Source: Pseudaeromonas aegiceratis
GTDB lineage: Bacteria > Pseudomonadota > Gammaproteobacteria > Enterobacterales > Aeromonadaceae
DNA length: 64,000 nucleotides
Assembly (NCBI RefSeq): GCF_046254905.1
Contig: NZ_CP158016.1
Coordinates: 434,001 to 498,000 of the forward strand
Direction: 5' to 3'
Numbering within the stretch: the first letter of the stretch is position 1; every line of letters begins with the position of its first letter. Shown here one piece after another: positions 37,987 to 46,534 of this stretch. The notes below the pieces were generated by a model, which saw only the letters and a list, made by a program, of their open reading frames with translations, searched no databases and had not been told where the DNA came from. A program made the translations under genes and the position numbers.

Positions 37987-39120
37987 ATGGATTTGCTGAT
38001 CATTATGACCTATGCGGCCTTCGCCTATGGCTGTTTCAAGGTGTTCAAGATCCCGGTCAATAAGTGGACCGTACCCACTGCCGTGTTGGGTGGCGTGTTC
38101 GTGGTGGCCGGCCTGGTGCTGACCATGAACTACAACCATCCCTACACCTATGTGGCCCAGAAGGCGGTGGTGGCGGTGCCCATCATCTCCCAGGTGGTCG
38201 GGGTGGTGGATGAGGTGCCGGTGCGACGCAACGAGCATCTCAAGGCCGGTGACGAGCTGTTTCGTATCGATCCCACCGTCTACCAGGCGCGGGTGGATCG
38301 CCTCCAGGCCGATCTGGTAACGGCCGAGCAGTCTGTCGCGGCGCAACGTAGTCAGCTGAGTGTCACCGAGGCTCAGGTGGCGCAAGTGCGGGCCGACCGC
38401 GACAAGGCGCTCAAGGATCTGGCGCGATACGAGCGCGCCGCCAAGAAGGCGGTGAATCCCTTCACCGAGCAGGAGGCCACCAACGCCCGGCAGACCTACC
38501 TAGCCCAAGAGGCGCGACTCAGTGCCGCCCAGGCGCAGCAACAGCAGATCCAGAGTCAGTTGGATGCTGTGGTGAATGGTGAGAATGCCGGCATCGTCAG
38601 CCTGCGGGCCCAGCTCAAGGAGGCGGAGTACAACCTGGAGCGCACCGTGGTGCGCGCCCCCAGCGATGGCTACGTGACCCAGGTGCTGCTGAACAAGGGC
38701 AGCTACGTCAACAGCATGCCCATCCGACCGGCCATGTTCTTCATCCCGGATCAGGGGCGGCGAGTGATCGCCTCCTTCCGGCAGAACTCCCTGTTGCGGG
38801 TGACGGCGGGGGATGAGGCCGAGGTAGTGTTCACCGGGGTGCCGGGCACTGTGTTCAAGGGCAAGGTCAGGCAGGTGATGCCGGTGGTGCCGGAAGGGGT
38901 CTATCAGACCCAGTTCGCCCTGCAGACCATCACCTTCGATGGCCGCAACGGCATACTGGCGGAGATTGAGCTGGATCCCGAGGTGGATGCCTATCATCTG
39001 CCGGACGGGGTGGCGGCCCAGGTGGCCATCTACACCCACCACTTCCACCATGTGGCCGTGATGCGCAAGGTGTTGCTGCGCATGACGGGCTGGATGCACT
39101 ACCTGTATCTGGACCACTAG
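37987..39120 (+). CDS. yiaV: HlyD-family membrane fusion protein (YiaV-like)
   Basis: A 377-residue periplasmic adaptor. It has two N-terminal hydrophobic segments (residues 3-22 and 32-50), a lipoyl half-motif VVGVVDEVPVRRNEHLKAGDELF, a coiled-coil hairpin at about 100-210, the second lipoyl half RTVVRAPSDGYVTQVLL and a beta-barrel. No pump or outer-membrane channel is adjacent, as with E. coli yiaVW, so the partner is unknown. A terminator follows. Confidence 0.85.
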   Translation: MDLLIIMTYAAFAYGCFKVFKIPVNKWTVPTAVLGGVFVVAGLVLTMNYNHPYTYVAQKAVVAVPIISQVVGVVDEVPVRRNEHLKAGDELFRIDPTVYQARVDRLQADLVTAEQSVAAQRSQLSVTEAQVAQVRADRDKALKDLARYERAAKKAVNPFTEQEATNARQTYLAQEARLSAAQAQQQQIQSQLDAVVNGENAGIVSLRAQLKEAEYNLERTVVRAPSDGYVTQVLLNKGSYVNSMPIRPAMFFIPDQGRRVIASFRQNSLLRVTAGDEAEVVFTGVPGTVFKGKVRQVMPVVPEGVYQTQFALQTITFDGRNGILAEIELDPEVDAYHLPDGVAAQVAIYTHHFHHVAVMRKVLLRMTGWMHYLYLDH

Positions 39121-39147
39121 TCAGGCGCATCGCCAACCCATTAATCG

Positions 39148-39173
39148 AAACCCTGCCTGGTGCAGGGTTTTTT
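39148..39173 (+). terminator. Intrinsic terminator between yiaV and the MBL gene
   Basis: AAACCCTGC pairs with GCAGGGTTT, followed by TTT; the A run on the left allows use by the converging minus-strand operon too. Confidence 0.85.
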
Positions 39174-39174
39174 G

Positions 39175-40050
39175 TTATGGGCGATGCGGAGCTGTTGATG
39201 CGGTTGGCGAAGGGCAAGGGTGCAGCGCAAAGCGATACAGATCCCCGGCTCGGGTGGTGCGGACCTCTGTATCCGGCAGGGCCTGGGCGAGGCGGGGGAT
39301 CACCTGTTCGCCACTGCAGTGGCCCAGGTAGAGGAAGTCCGGCGCCCAGTGACGCAGCCACTGGCAGGTGAAGGCCAGACGTGCCTCGCTGGCGTGCAGC
39401 AGGTGCAGGCCGCCAATCACCCCTGCCAGCCGGGGCAGGCCGGTGAGGGTGAGCAGGTGCTGCACCGTGTTCACCAGACCGGCATGGCCGCAGCCCAGCA
39501 CCACCACTAGGCCCGCCGGGGTGGCGAGCCAGAGGGACTGCTCATCCGGGATGGGATCGGGTTCTTCTCCTGCCTCATCCCAGAAGAAGGGGCCACCGGC
39601 GTCCTCGATGGGATATAGCCTGGGGATGGTGCCACTGCTGCCCAGGCTGGCGGAGAAACGAATAGGCTCTGAGCCCCAATGACCTAGCGGGCCCAGTCGG
39701 CACGCCAGATCCCTGGGCATGCCGATCTGGCGCACCGGTTTGCCGGCATGGCGGCTGACCCGGGGGCGCAGGCAGTCGGGATGGCCATGGACCCGGGACA
39801 GCAGCGCCTCCGGCAGTTGTGCCAGACCGCCGCTGTGATCCCAATGACCGTGGCTCAGCAGCAGGTGCTGGCAGCGCTGCAAGTCCACGCTCAGGCGGGC
39901 GGCATTGCTCAGAAGGCCGGTGCCGCTGCCGGCATCAAACAGCAGGGGGGCCTGGCCGTCATCCAGCCAGCAGCTCCAGCCGTGTTCGGCCAGCAGACCT
40001 GGGCCAGCCTGGTTGTCGCACAGCACCTGCAGGGTGAGCTCAGTGGCCAT
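39175..40050 (-). CDS. MBL-fold metallohydrolase
   Basis: A 291-residue metallo-beta-lactamase-fold protein with the metal motif LSHGHWDHSGGL near 66, a Cys-His pair in VVLGCGHAGLVNTV near 190 and GGLHLL near 213. It resembles the group annotated as dihydropterin-ribofuranosyl-aminobenzene phosphate synthases, but the natural substrate of bacterial members is unclear. Last gene of the five-gene overlapping operon: its start overlaps the thioesterase stop by 11 bases. MBL hydrolases of this group often occur near NifX-domain genes, as here. Confidence 0.8.
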   Translation of the reverse strand: MATELTLQVLCDNQAGPGLLAEHGWSCWLDDGQAPLLFDAGSGTGLLSNAARLSVDLQRCQHLLLSHGHWDHSGGLAQLPEALLSRVHGHPDCLRPRVSRHAGKPVRQIGMPRDLACRLGPLGHWGSEPIRFSASLGSSGTIPRLYPIEDAGGPFFWDEAGEEPDPIPDEQSLWLATPAGLVVVLGCGHAGLVNTVQHLLTLTGLPRLAGVIGGLHLLHASEARLAFTCQWLRHWAPDFLYLGHCSGEQVIPRLAQALPDTEVRTTRAGDLYRFALHPCPSPTASTAPHRP

Positions 40051-40477
40051 GACCGGATCCCGATCTCAGCGACCGGGTGGGCAGCAGGAACTTGGCGCTG
40101 GCCCGGGCCAAGGGTCGCTCTGCCTCACATAGCTCGGCTTCCAGCTGGAACAGGTGACGACGCTGGCTCAGCAGCCGTCCGCTGAGGAGGAGTGGCATTT
40201 CCAGGGGCGCCGGGGCCAGGAAGCGCACCTGCAGCTCGGCGGTCAGGGCCTGATGACCCAGGCTGAACAGGCAGTGGGTCATGGCGGCATCCAGCAGGCT
40301 GCTGATGATGCCGCCGTGGATGAGCCCCGGGTAGCCCTGATGCTGTCGGCGACCGACAAACTCGGCACTGACCTGGCCCGGAGCCAACAAGGTAAAGCGC
40401 AGGGGGCCCAGCGCGCCACACAGGTGGCAATCGGCATGGATCTGCCGGGTCTGCTGGTAGGTGGGTAGGTCGCTCAT
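40040..40477 (-). CDS. PaaI-type hotdog thioesterase
   Basis: A 145-residue hotdog-fold protein. The PaaI signature appears as YPGLIHGGIISSLLDAAM near 48-65, where HGG and the Asp form the usual active site. It has an early CHLCG element (residues 17-21) that is not common in the family. Acyl-CoA substrate unknown. Its start overlaps the AhpD-like gene stop (ATGA). Confidence 0.82.
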   Translation of the reverse strand: MSDLPTYQQTRQIHADCHLCGALGPLRFTLLAPGQVSAEFVGRRQHQGYPGLIHGGIISSLLDAAMTHCLFSLGHQALTAELQVRFLAPAPLEMPLLLSGRLLSQRRHLFQLEAELCEAERPLARASAKFLLPTRSLRSGSGHGH

Positions 40478-40818
40478 GCTCCCAGCAGCTCATCCACGGC
40501 GGCGCGGGCCTGCACCCCGTAGATCAGGCTGGGGCCCCCACCCATCAGGATGGCCACATCGATGGTGTCGAGCATCTCCTCCCGGCTGGCGCCGGCCTTG
40601 AGGGCGGCGGCCACATGGCTGGCGATGCAGCCGTCACAGCGGGCGGCAATGGCGATGCCGGTGGCGATCAGCTCCTTGTGTTTGGCGCTGAGGGCGCCGT
40701 CCTTCATGGCGGCCTGATGCAGGCCGAGGAAGGCGTTGAAGGTATCCGGGCTGGCCTCGCGATAGGCGCGACCCAGCTCCCGTTGCGCCTGGTTGATCTG
40801 GCGATAGGACTTGCTCAT
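40474..40818 (-). CDS. Carboxymuconolactone decarboxylase / AhpD-like protein
   Basis: A 114-residue all-helical protein with the AhpD-type redox motif CDGCIASHV near 62-70 (CxxC and His). Such proteins act as thiol-dependent peroxidase partners; the decarboxylase label is only a family name. I chose the ATG at 40818 after AAGGAAACCCC. It overlaps the genes on both sides by 4 bases. Confidence 0.85.
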   Translation of the reverse strand: MSKSYRQINQAQRELGRAYREASPDTFNAFLGLHQAAMKDGALSAKHKELIATGIAIAARCDGCIASHVAAALKAGASREEMLDTIDVAILMGGGPSLIYGVQARAAVDELLGA

Positions 40819-41024
40819 GGGGTTTCCTTGTTCTCGGACGTGGGGCGGTCGGGTTCCTGGATCTGGAACAGATGATCCAGACAGGGGCTGTGGCAACCAC
40901 ACAGCCGGCCATCGGCCGGTGCCCGGCGGCCGTGCAGGCGCAACCAGAAGATCAGGCTGCCGGCAAACAGCAGCAGCAGACCGCACAGGCCGCCCAGCAG
41001 CCACTGGCTCAGTGCTGACAACAT
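40815..41024 (-). CDS. Small Cys-containing membrane protein
   Basis: A 69-residue protein: one hydrophobic segment (about residues 6-27) and a soluble tail with Cys and His in LCGCHSPCLDHLF, possibly a metal or cluster site. The ATG at 41024 overlaps the end of the NifX-domain gene by 16 bases, and its stop overlaps the AhpD-like start by 4, so coupling supports it. The longer frame from 41066 has no ribosome binding site. Family not recognised. Confidence 0.6.
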   Translation of the reverse strand: MLSALSQWLLGGLCGLLLLFAGSLIFWLRLHGRRAPADGRLCGCHSPCLDHLFQIQEPDRPTSENKETP

Positions 41025-41473
41025 TTTTTGCCGCTGCCTTGCGCGCCATGACCCTGTTTGCAGCACGCCTGCTCACCGGCGGCGTCATGGTCGTGATGGC
41101 AGCACTCACCCTTGGCCTGGTGGTTGACGGAGGGCTTGCCCTGGCTGGCGTCGGTGAGGGTCAGCAGGCCTGGCTGCTCGGGGGAGCCTAGCTGTTCCGG
41201 CCGCGGCTGGCGCAGCTTGACCTCCTGTACCAGCAGCTTGCGTTCCAGCAGCTTGCCCAGCATCTGCTGGCCAATGCCGCGCACCAGCACCCGCTCCACC
41301 CGGGCGGTGGCCATCAGATCCAGCAGGGCCTGCTTGCCGGCACAGTTGCTATTGAGGGCGGGGTTGGCCACCCGTCCCAGGGACTTGCCCTGTTCATCGA
41401 TAAACATCAGCTCCGTCGCCTTGGTGAAGTGTTTGGCCAGTTGGTCTTGCTCCATGGGAAGTAAGGTGATCAT
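41009..41473 (-). CDS. NifX/NifB-type (dinitrogenase Fe-Mo cofactor) domain protein with Cys/His tail
   Basis: A 154-residue protein. Residues 1-110 fit the MTH1175-like dinitrogenase iron-molybdenum cofactor domain (KHFTKATELMFID, GKQALLDLMATARVERVLV), and the last 35 are a metal-binding tail with CCHHDHD, ACC and KKCCQH. No nitrogenase gene is in view; such domains outside nif clusters are of unknown role, probably in metal or cluster handling. Start chosen at 41473, after AAGGAG. First of five overlapping genes, with a promoter and operator-like repeat upstream. Confidence 0.8.
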   Translation of the reverse strand: MITLLPMEQDQLAKHFTKATELMFIDEQGKSLGRVANPALNSNCAGKQALLDLMATARVERVLVRGIGQQMLGKLLERKLLVQEVKLRQPRPEQLGSPEQPGLLTLTDASQGKPSVNHQAKGECCHHDHDAAGEQACCKQGHGAQGSGKKCCQH

Positions 41474-41495
41474 GGGGAGGGGCTCCTTATTAATT

Positions 41496-41536
41496 GGCAT
41501 ATGCTACTTTATATGCCTGGAGCGCCCACCCTGCAA
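41496..41536 (-). promoter_or_regulatory. Promoter and inverted repeat of the NifX-domain operon
   Basis: On the minus strand TTGCAG (41536-41531) and TATAAA (41513-41508) are 17 bp apart. A perfect inverted repeat GGCATAT-N8-ATATGCC (41496-41517) covers the -10, as an ArsR-like or other repressor site would. Confidence 0.6.
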
Positions 41537-41554
41537 TCACTTTTTTGCCCGGGC

Positions 41555-42856
41555 TTAGCCTTTGACCTCGGTCTCGGCTGGCGGGGCTATGTCGGTCTGA
41601 TCCTCCTCGGGATCCTGGATGGCGTCGGTGGGTATCCGGGGATCCAGATCCGCCGCCAGTGGGGTGTTGGGCGGCACCGCCATATAGCTCTGGTGCTCGT
41701 CCATGGGCACCGCCGAACGGACCTTCTGCCGCCAGACGAGATAGAGGGCTAGGCCGCCGGCACACAGGGCGAAGTAGCCGAACAGGCCGCTTTCGCCCAC
41801 ATGGGCCATGGTCTGGGAGGCCAGCAGGGGTCCTATGGTCGAGCCCAGGCTGTAGGAAAGCAGCATGCCCTGGTTGGCGCTGACCATCTGTTCCGGGGTC
41901 AGCTCGTCACAGGCGTGACTGAGACTGATGGGGTAGATGGAGAACACCAGGCCACCAAACAGGAAGATGAGCCCGGCCTGTATTTGCGGCTGTGCCAGGT
42001 GACTGAGCAGCAATATGGCCAGGCTCAGCAGCGCCACGCCCATCCCCAGCAGGGCCAGGATGCGTCGCCGGTCGAAGCGATCCGACAGGCGGCCCAGGGG
42101 ATACTGCAGGCAGACGCCCCCCAGGATCACCAGAGCCATCTGGTTGGCCACCTGCTCCAGTGCCAGGCCCTGGCGGGTGAAGAACAGGGGCAGCAGGCCG
42201 TAGAGGGCCCCCAGCAGCAGACCCGATGCCATGCTGCTGCCCATGCCGGCCGGGGTCAGGCGCAGCAGGGTGAAGAAGCCCAGCTGGCGCGGGGTTTCGG
42301 TCTGGGGCATGCCCACCCGGGTCAGGGCCAGGGGGATCACCGAGAAGGAGGCGCTCATGGCCGCCAGGGCGAAGGGGCTCAGCTGCAGTGGGTCGATATA
42401 GCGCAGCAGCCACTGGCCAGCGGCCAGGCCGCCATAGAGCAAGATCATGTAGAGGGCCATCAGCCGGCCCCGGGTGGCGGGGGAGCTGGACACCAGCATC
42501 CAGGATTCGATGACCACGAACAGGCCGCCGGTGGCAAAGCCCCCCAGCAGGCGCAACAGGCTCCAGGCCAGGGGATCCACCAGCAGGCCGTGCCACAGGG
42601 CCAGGGCGGCCAGCAGGGAGGCATAGGCGGCATAGGCACGGATGTGGCCCACCCGGCTGATGATGCGGGCGTTGACGAAGGAGCCCAGCACCAGGCCGGC
42701 GAAGTAGGCGGTGGAGACCAGGCCTATCCAGCCGGCGCTCACCCCCTCGGCGCTCAGCCGCAGGGTCAGCAGGGTGGAGAGCAGACCGTGGCCTATGATG
42801 AACAGCACCAGGCTCAGCAGGGGCGAGATGACGGTGGGGGGAACGAAGGCCAGCAT
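41555..42856 (-). CDS. MFS transporter (YcaD-like)
   Basis: A 433-residue major facilitator with 12 hydrophobic segments and the loop 2-3 type sequence GSFVNARIISRVGHIRAYA, near the YcaD/YfkF branch. The C-terminal 45 residues form an acidic, Pro-rich cytoplasmic tail (DPEEDQTDIAPP) absent from shorter homologues. Substrate unknown. It lies 81 bases upstream of the NifX-domain operon on the same strand, but that operon has its own promoter. Confidence 0.85.
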   Translation of the reverse strand: MLAFVPPTVISPLLSLVLFIIGHGLLSTLLTLRLSAEGVSAGWIGLVSTAYFAGLVLGSFVNARIISRVGHIRAYAAYASLLAALALWHGLLVDPLAWSLLRLLGGFATGGLFVVIESWMLVSSSPATRGRLMALYMILLYGGLAAGQWLLRYIDPLQLSPFALAAMSASFSVIPLALTRVGMPQTETPRQLGFFTLLRLTPAGMGSSMASGLLLGALYGLLPLFFTRQGLALEQVANQMALVILGGVCLQYPLGRLSDRFDRRRILALLGMGVALLSLAILLLSHLAQPQIQAGLIFLFGGLVFSIYPISLSHACDELTPEQMVSANQGMLLSYSLGSTIGPLLASQTMAHVGESGLFGYFALCAGGLALYLVWRQKVRSAVPMDEHQSYMAVPPNTPLAADLDPRIPTDAIQDPEEDQTDIAPPAETEVKG

Positions 42857-42913
42857 GGGTAATCACCTGTGGCGAAGGGGATAGGCCGACCATATTACAT
42901 TTGTCGGCTGGGC

Positions 42914-42944
42914 ACAAAAAGAGCGGACCCGTTAAGGTCCGCTC
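42914..42944 (-). terminator. Intrinsic terminator of the yfbT gene
   Basis: Read on the minus strand, GAGCGGACC pairs with GGTCCGCTC and is followed by TTTTT. Confidence 0.85.
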
Positions 42945-42952
42945 ATCGTCCA

Positions 42953-43609
42953 TCAGGCGTGATGCAGGCGAAACCAGCCATCCGCCTCGGCCTCGATCTC
43001 CAGCTCTGTGAGACCAGGCAGCACCCAGTCCACCTGGGCCAGCTCCGGCAAGTCCGCCGGGGCATGCACCGCCAGCACCCGGCAGCCGGCGGCCAGGCCG
43101 GAACGCAGGCCGGCCCCCGCATCCTCCACCACCAGGCAGCTCTCCGCCGGCAGTTGCAGGTGTTCGGCCCCCAGCAGGTAGGGATCCGGCTCCGGTTTGC
43201 CCCGGCTCACCTGCTCGGCGGTGATGAAGATCTTGGGGCGGGGCAGGCCGGCCTTGCCGTGGCGGGCATGGGCCACCGGCACCGAGCCCGAGGTGACGAT
43301 GGCCCAGGGGGCACCCAGGGCATCCAGCCGGTTGAGCAGGGCCAGGGCGCCGGGCATGGCGGTGATGCCGTCCGTATCCTCGGCCTCCACCTTCTCCAGG
43401 GCCAGAAACTCCTGGCGCAGGCTGGCCTCGTCGGCCTGGGGCAGGAAGTGGCGCAGGGAGGTGATGGCCTGCTTGCCGTGAATAAAGTCCAGTACCACCT
43501 GGGGATCCAGATCATGGGCCAGGGCCCAGTTGCTCCAGGCCCGCTCCACCACCACCAGGGAGTTGACCAGGGTGCCATCCAGATCGAACAGGAAACCTTT
43601 ACAGCGCAT
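42953..43609 (-). CDS. yfbT: HAD sugar phosphatase YfbT (HxpA)
   Basis: A 218-residue HAD-IA phosphatase very like E. coli YfbT, a hexitol/sugar phosphatase: starts MRCKGFLFDLDGTLVNSL, then FIHGKQAITSLRHF, AIVTSGSVPVAHARH, KPEPDPYLLGAE and VVEDAGAGLRSGLAAG. I chose the ATG at 43609 because AAGGAG lies 7 bases upstream and the family begins here; the ATG at 43672 adds 21 unrelated residues. It is monocistronic with its own terminator. Confidence 0.92.
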   Translation of the reverse strand: MRCKGFLFDLDGTLVNSLVVVERAWSNWALAHDLDPQVVLDFIHGKQAITSLRHFLPQADEASLRQEFLALEKVEAEDTDGITAMPGALALLNRLDALGAPWAIVTSGSVPVAHARHGKAGLPRPKIFITAEQVSRGKPEPDPYLLGAEHLQLPAESCLVVEDAGAGLRSGLAAGCRVLAVHAPADLPELAQVDWVLPGLTELEIEAEADGWFRLHHA

Positions 43610-43822
43610 GAAACACTCCTTGAGAAACCGGTTGCGATCTACAGTATGCCCGCAGGCCCGCCAAGAAAACATGGTTAACTGTGCCGGAATGGCATTCCTC
43701 TTTTGTGCCGAGCCTTGCCGTCTAACTTATGCCGAGCCGATCTAAGCTTCCCGGCCCTTGGGCCCTTGTTTTGCATTGATTCCCGGTGTCTAGTGACACA
43801 GATGTAACCCAAAGGAGCCAAG

Positions 43823-44305
43823 ATGGACTATCGCGTGTTTTGCCCGTCGGATGTACAGGGCGTCGTGGATCTGATACTGCCGATCCAGCAGCAGGAATTT
43901 GGTGTGCAGGTGACCCTGGCGGATCAGCCGGATCTGCTGGATATTCCCCACTTCTATCAGCAGGGCAAGGGCAACTTCTGGGTGGCGCTGGACGGTGAAA
44001 CCCTGGTGGGCAGCCTGGGGCTCAAGGACATTGGCGAGAGGGATCTGGTGCTGCGCAAGATGTTCGTGGCGCCGGCCTACCGCGGCCCCAGCGCCGTGGC
44101 GTCGCATCTGCTCACCCAGGCGCTGGACTGGGCTCGCCAGCAGGGGGCGGCGCGCATCTGGCTGGGCACCACGGATCGCTACCATGCCGCCCACCGTTTC
44201 TATGCCAAGCACGGCTTTGTGCCGGTGGCGGTGGACAGCCTGCCGCTCCATTTTCCGCGCATGGCGGTGGACAGCCTCTTCTTCAGCTTGAACCTGACGG
44301 ACTAG
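43823..44305 (+). CDS. GNAT-family N-acetyltransferase
   Basis: A 160-residue single-domain acetyltransferase: beta strand GKGNFWVALDGETLVGSLGLKD split by a turn, the acetyl-CoA motif region LRKMFVAPAYRGPSAVASHLL (with PAYRG in place of the usual RGxGxG/A), and the C-terminal HRFYAKHGFVPV. AAAGGAGCCAAG precedes the ATG. Substrate unknown. It precedes the Nudix gene by 38 bases and may be co-transcribed. Confidence 0.88.
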   Translation: MDYRVFCPSDVQGVVDLILPIQQQEFGVQVTLADQPDLLDIPHFYQQGKGNFWVALDGETLVGSLGLKDIGERDLVLRKMFVAPAYRGPSAVASHLLTQALDWARQQGAARIWLGTTDRYHAAHRFYAKHGFVPVAVDSLPLHFPRMAVDSLFFSLNLTD

Positions 44306-44343
44306 CCGCCAATTTTATTCATCACCCTTGAGGACACAGCCCC

Positions 44344-44904
44344 ATGAGCCAGGACACCACAGCGCACAGCCCGGAAATCACCACTCTGGCCAGCCGGGAG
44401 ATCTACGCCAACCGCTGGATGCGGCTGCGGGAGGACAGCATCCGCCGGGCCGACGGCCAGGAGGGGATCTACAGCGTGGTGGAGAAGCCCGATTTTGCGG
44501 TGATCGCGGCGGTGCAGGATGGTCAGATCTACCTGGTGGAGCAGTACCGCTACCCGGTGGCCGGCCGTCACTGGGAGCTGCCCCAGGGGACCTGGGACAA
44601 GGATGAATCGGATCCCCTGGGGCTGGCCCGGGCCGAGTTGCAGGAGGAGACGGGGCTGCGGGCCGGCCAGATGCAGTGGGTGGGACACCTCTACCTGGCC
44701 TATGGCTTCTGTACCCAGGCCTACGATCTGTTCCTGGCCACAGATCTGAGTCAGGGGCCCCAAGCCCTGGAGCCGGAAGAGCAGGGGCTCATCTGCCGGT
44801 CCTTTGCCATCGAGACTGTGCTGGAGCAGGTGCGTGGGGGCCAGTTGCAGGATGCCACCACTGTGGCCGCCCTGGGGTTGCTGCGTCTGAAGGGGCTGAT
44901 CTAG
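44344..44904 (+). CDS. Nudix hydrolase (ADP-ribose pyrophosphatase-like)
   Basis: A 186-residue Nudix protein. The Nudix box runs from GTWDKDES to RAELQEETGL near residues 82-105, with the helix glutamates intact; the motif Arg is displaced by one. The upstream VEQYRYPVAGRHWELPQG is typical of ADP-ribose/sugar-nucleotide pyrophosphatases. Probable role: cleavage of ADP-ribose or related dinucleotides in the cytoplasm. Confidence 0.88.
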   Translation: MSQDTTAHSPEITTLASREIYANRWMRLREDSIRRADGQEGIYSVVEKPDFAVIAAVQDGQIYLVEQYRYPVAGRHWELPQGTWDKDESDPLGLARAELQEETGLRAGQMQWVGHLYLAYGFCTQAYDLFLATDLSQGPQALEPEEQGLICRSFAIETVLEQVRGGQLQDATTVAALGLLRLKGLI

Positions 44905-44907
44905 CCA

Positions 44908-44930
44908 TAAAAAACCCCGCCGAAGCGGGG
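44908..44930 (-). terminator. Intrinsic terminator of the efflux operon
   Basis: On the minus strand CCCCGC-TTCG-GCGGGG is followed by TTTTTT, 60 bases after the EmrB-like stop. Confidence 0.88.
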
Positions 44931-44990
44931 AAATCGAGAGACACGTAGGCATTCATCTCGGGGCATCAGTGCACAGCACCGTTGGTTTGG

Positions 44991-46523
44991 TCAGTGCACG
45001 GCACTGGTATCCACCGCATGGGTTGGTTTGGGTGCCAGCCAGATGAAGCAGGCGGCGATGCCAAACAGCAGGGCGATGAGCATGAACAGGTGGTTGGTGG
45101 CCACCATGACGCTCTGGCCCTGCAGCAGCCAGTCCAGGGTGCCGCGTATCTGGCCGTCGCTGGCGCCGGACAGGGACATGGCTCGTCCCGCCATGCCCGA
45201 CTGATCCGTCAGCCCGGCCAGCTCCGCATGGACGTAGCGACTCTGCCGCTCCCAGCCGGTGTTGACCATGGAGGTGGCGAAGGCGCCGGACAGAGTCCGG
45301 ATGAAGTTCATCAACCCCGCCGCCGAGTCCATCTCCCGGGGCAGCACGGCGCCCAGTGCCAGGCCGGTGAGGGGCACGAAGAACAGCGGCATGCCGATCC
45401 CCTGGAACAGCATAGGCAGGCTGATCTGCCAGAAGGTCATGTCCATGTTGGCGTGGCTGCGATACAGGGTCCATAGCCCCAGCCACAGCACCCCGGCGAA
45501 CACCAGGGGCCTGGGATCCATTTTGGTGGCCAGGTTGGCGATGATGGGCGCCAGGAACACCGCCAGCACCCCCATCATGGCGGTGGAGTAACCCGCTATG
45601 GTGGCCGTGTAGCCCATGTAGATCTGCAACCACAACGGCGTCAGTACCGTGATGGCGAAGAAGGCACCAAACGCCAGTGCCAGTGTCATCATGCTGCTGC
45701 GGTAGCCCCGATGGCGGAATACCCGCAGATCCACCACAGGGTTCTTCTCCGTCAGCTCCCAGATGAGGAAGGCGGCAAAACCGATGGCTGCGATGATCCC
45801 CAGGGTGACGATGCGGCTGGACTCGAACCAGTCGTGATCCTTGCCCTCATCCAGCATGATCTGCAGGGCGGCCACCCAGACGATGAGCAGCCCCAGCCCT
45901 ATCTTGTCGATGGGCAGCTTGCAGGTCGGCATCTCGAAGCGGCGCAGCAGCTGCCAGCACATGAACCCCGCCGCCAGGGCAAAGGGCGCCTTGACGTAGA
46001 AGATGTAGGGCCAGCTGTACTGATCGCAGAGGATCCCCCCCAGGATGGGGCCCATGATGGGCGCTACCAGGGTGGTCATGCTCCACAGGCCGATGGCGGC
46101 ATGACTCTTCTCCTTGGGGAAGATGCGCAGCATCAGGGTCTGGGAGAGGGGCATCAGGGGGCCGCCGGAGAAGCCCAGAAACACCCGGAACAGCACCAGC
46201 ATGTTCATGCTGGTGGCCATGCCGCACAGGATGGAGAAGAGGCCGAACAGGATGAAGCAGGTGACGAACACCCGCACCGCCCCGAAGCGACTCGCCAGCC
46301 AGCCGGTGAGGGGCACGGAAATGGCCTCCGCCACCGCATAGGAGGTGATCACATAGGTGCCCTGGCTGGTGGAGGTGCCCAGGCTGCCGGCGATGTTGGA
46401 CACGGACACGTTGGCGATGGTGGTATCCAGGATGGCCAGAAAGTTGGCCATGGCCAGCATCAGGGCGCCCAGGGCCAGTTGCCCCCCTTGCAGGGGGGCG
46501 GGTTCGCGGTGAGCAAGTTCCAT
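44991..46523 (-). CDS. emrB: EmrB-like DHA2 drug efflux transporter
   Basis: A 510-residue, 14-segment major facilitator of the DHA2 family. EmrB hallmarks: FLAILDTTIANVSVSNIAGS in helix 1, VITSYAVAEAISVPLTGWLA, and LMPLSQTLMLRIFP. It exports hydrophobic toxic compounds with proton influx through an adaptor and an outer-membrane channel, both encoded just upstream. Starts 11 bases after the adaptor gene. Confidence 0.92.
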   Translation of the reverse strand: MELAHREPAPLQGGQLALGALMLAMANFLAILDTTIANVSVSNIAGSLGTSTSQGTYVITSYAVAEAISVPLTGWLASRFGAVRVFVTCFILFGLFSILCGMATSMNMLVLFRVFLGFSGGPLMPLSQTLMLRIFPKEKSHAAIGLWSMTTLVAPIMGPILGGILCDQYSWPYIFYVKAPFALAAGFMCWQLLRRFEMPTCKLPIDKIGLGLLIVWVAALQIMLDEGKDHDWFESSRIVTLGIIAAIGFAAFLIWELTEKNPVVDLRVFRHRGYRSSMMTLALAFGAFFAITVLTPLWLQIYMGYTATIAGYSTAMMGVLAVFLAPIIANLATKMDPRPLVFAGVLWLGLWTLYRSHANMDMTFWQISLPMLFQGIGMPLFFVPLTGLALGAVLPREMDSAAGLMNFIRTLSGAFATSMVNTGWERQSRYVHAELAGLTDQSGMAGRAMSLSGASDGQIRGTLDWLLQGQSVMVATNHLFMLIALLFGIAACFIWLAPKPTHAVDTSAVH

Positions 46524-46534
46524 GGACTACCTCG

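Noticed and set aside
39175..41473. Nitrogen-fixation cluster
   Set aside because: Only a NifX-type domain is present; no nifHDK, nifB or nifEN.
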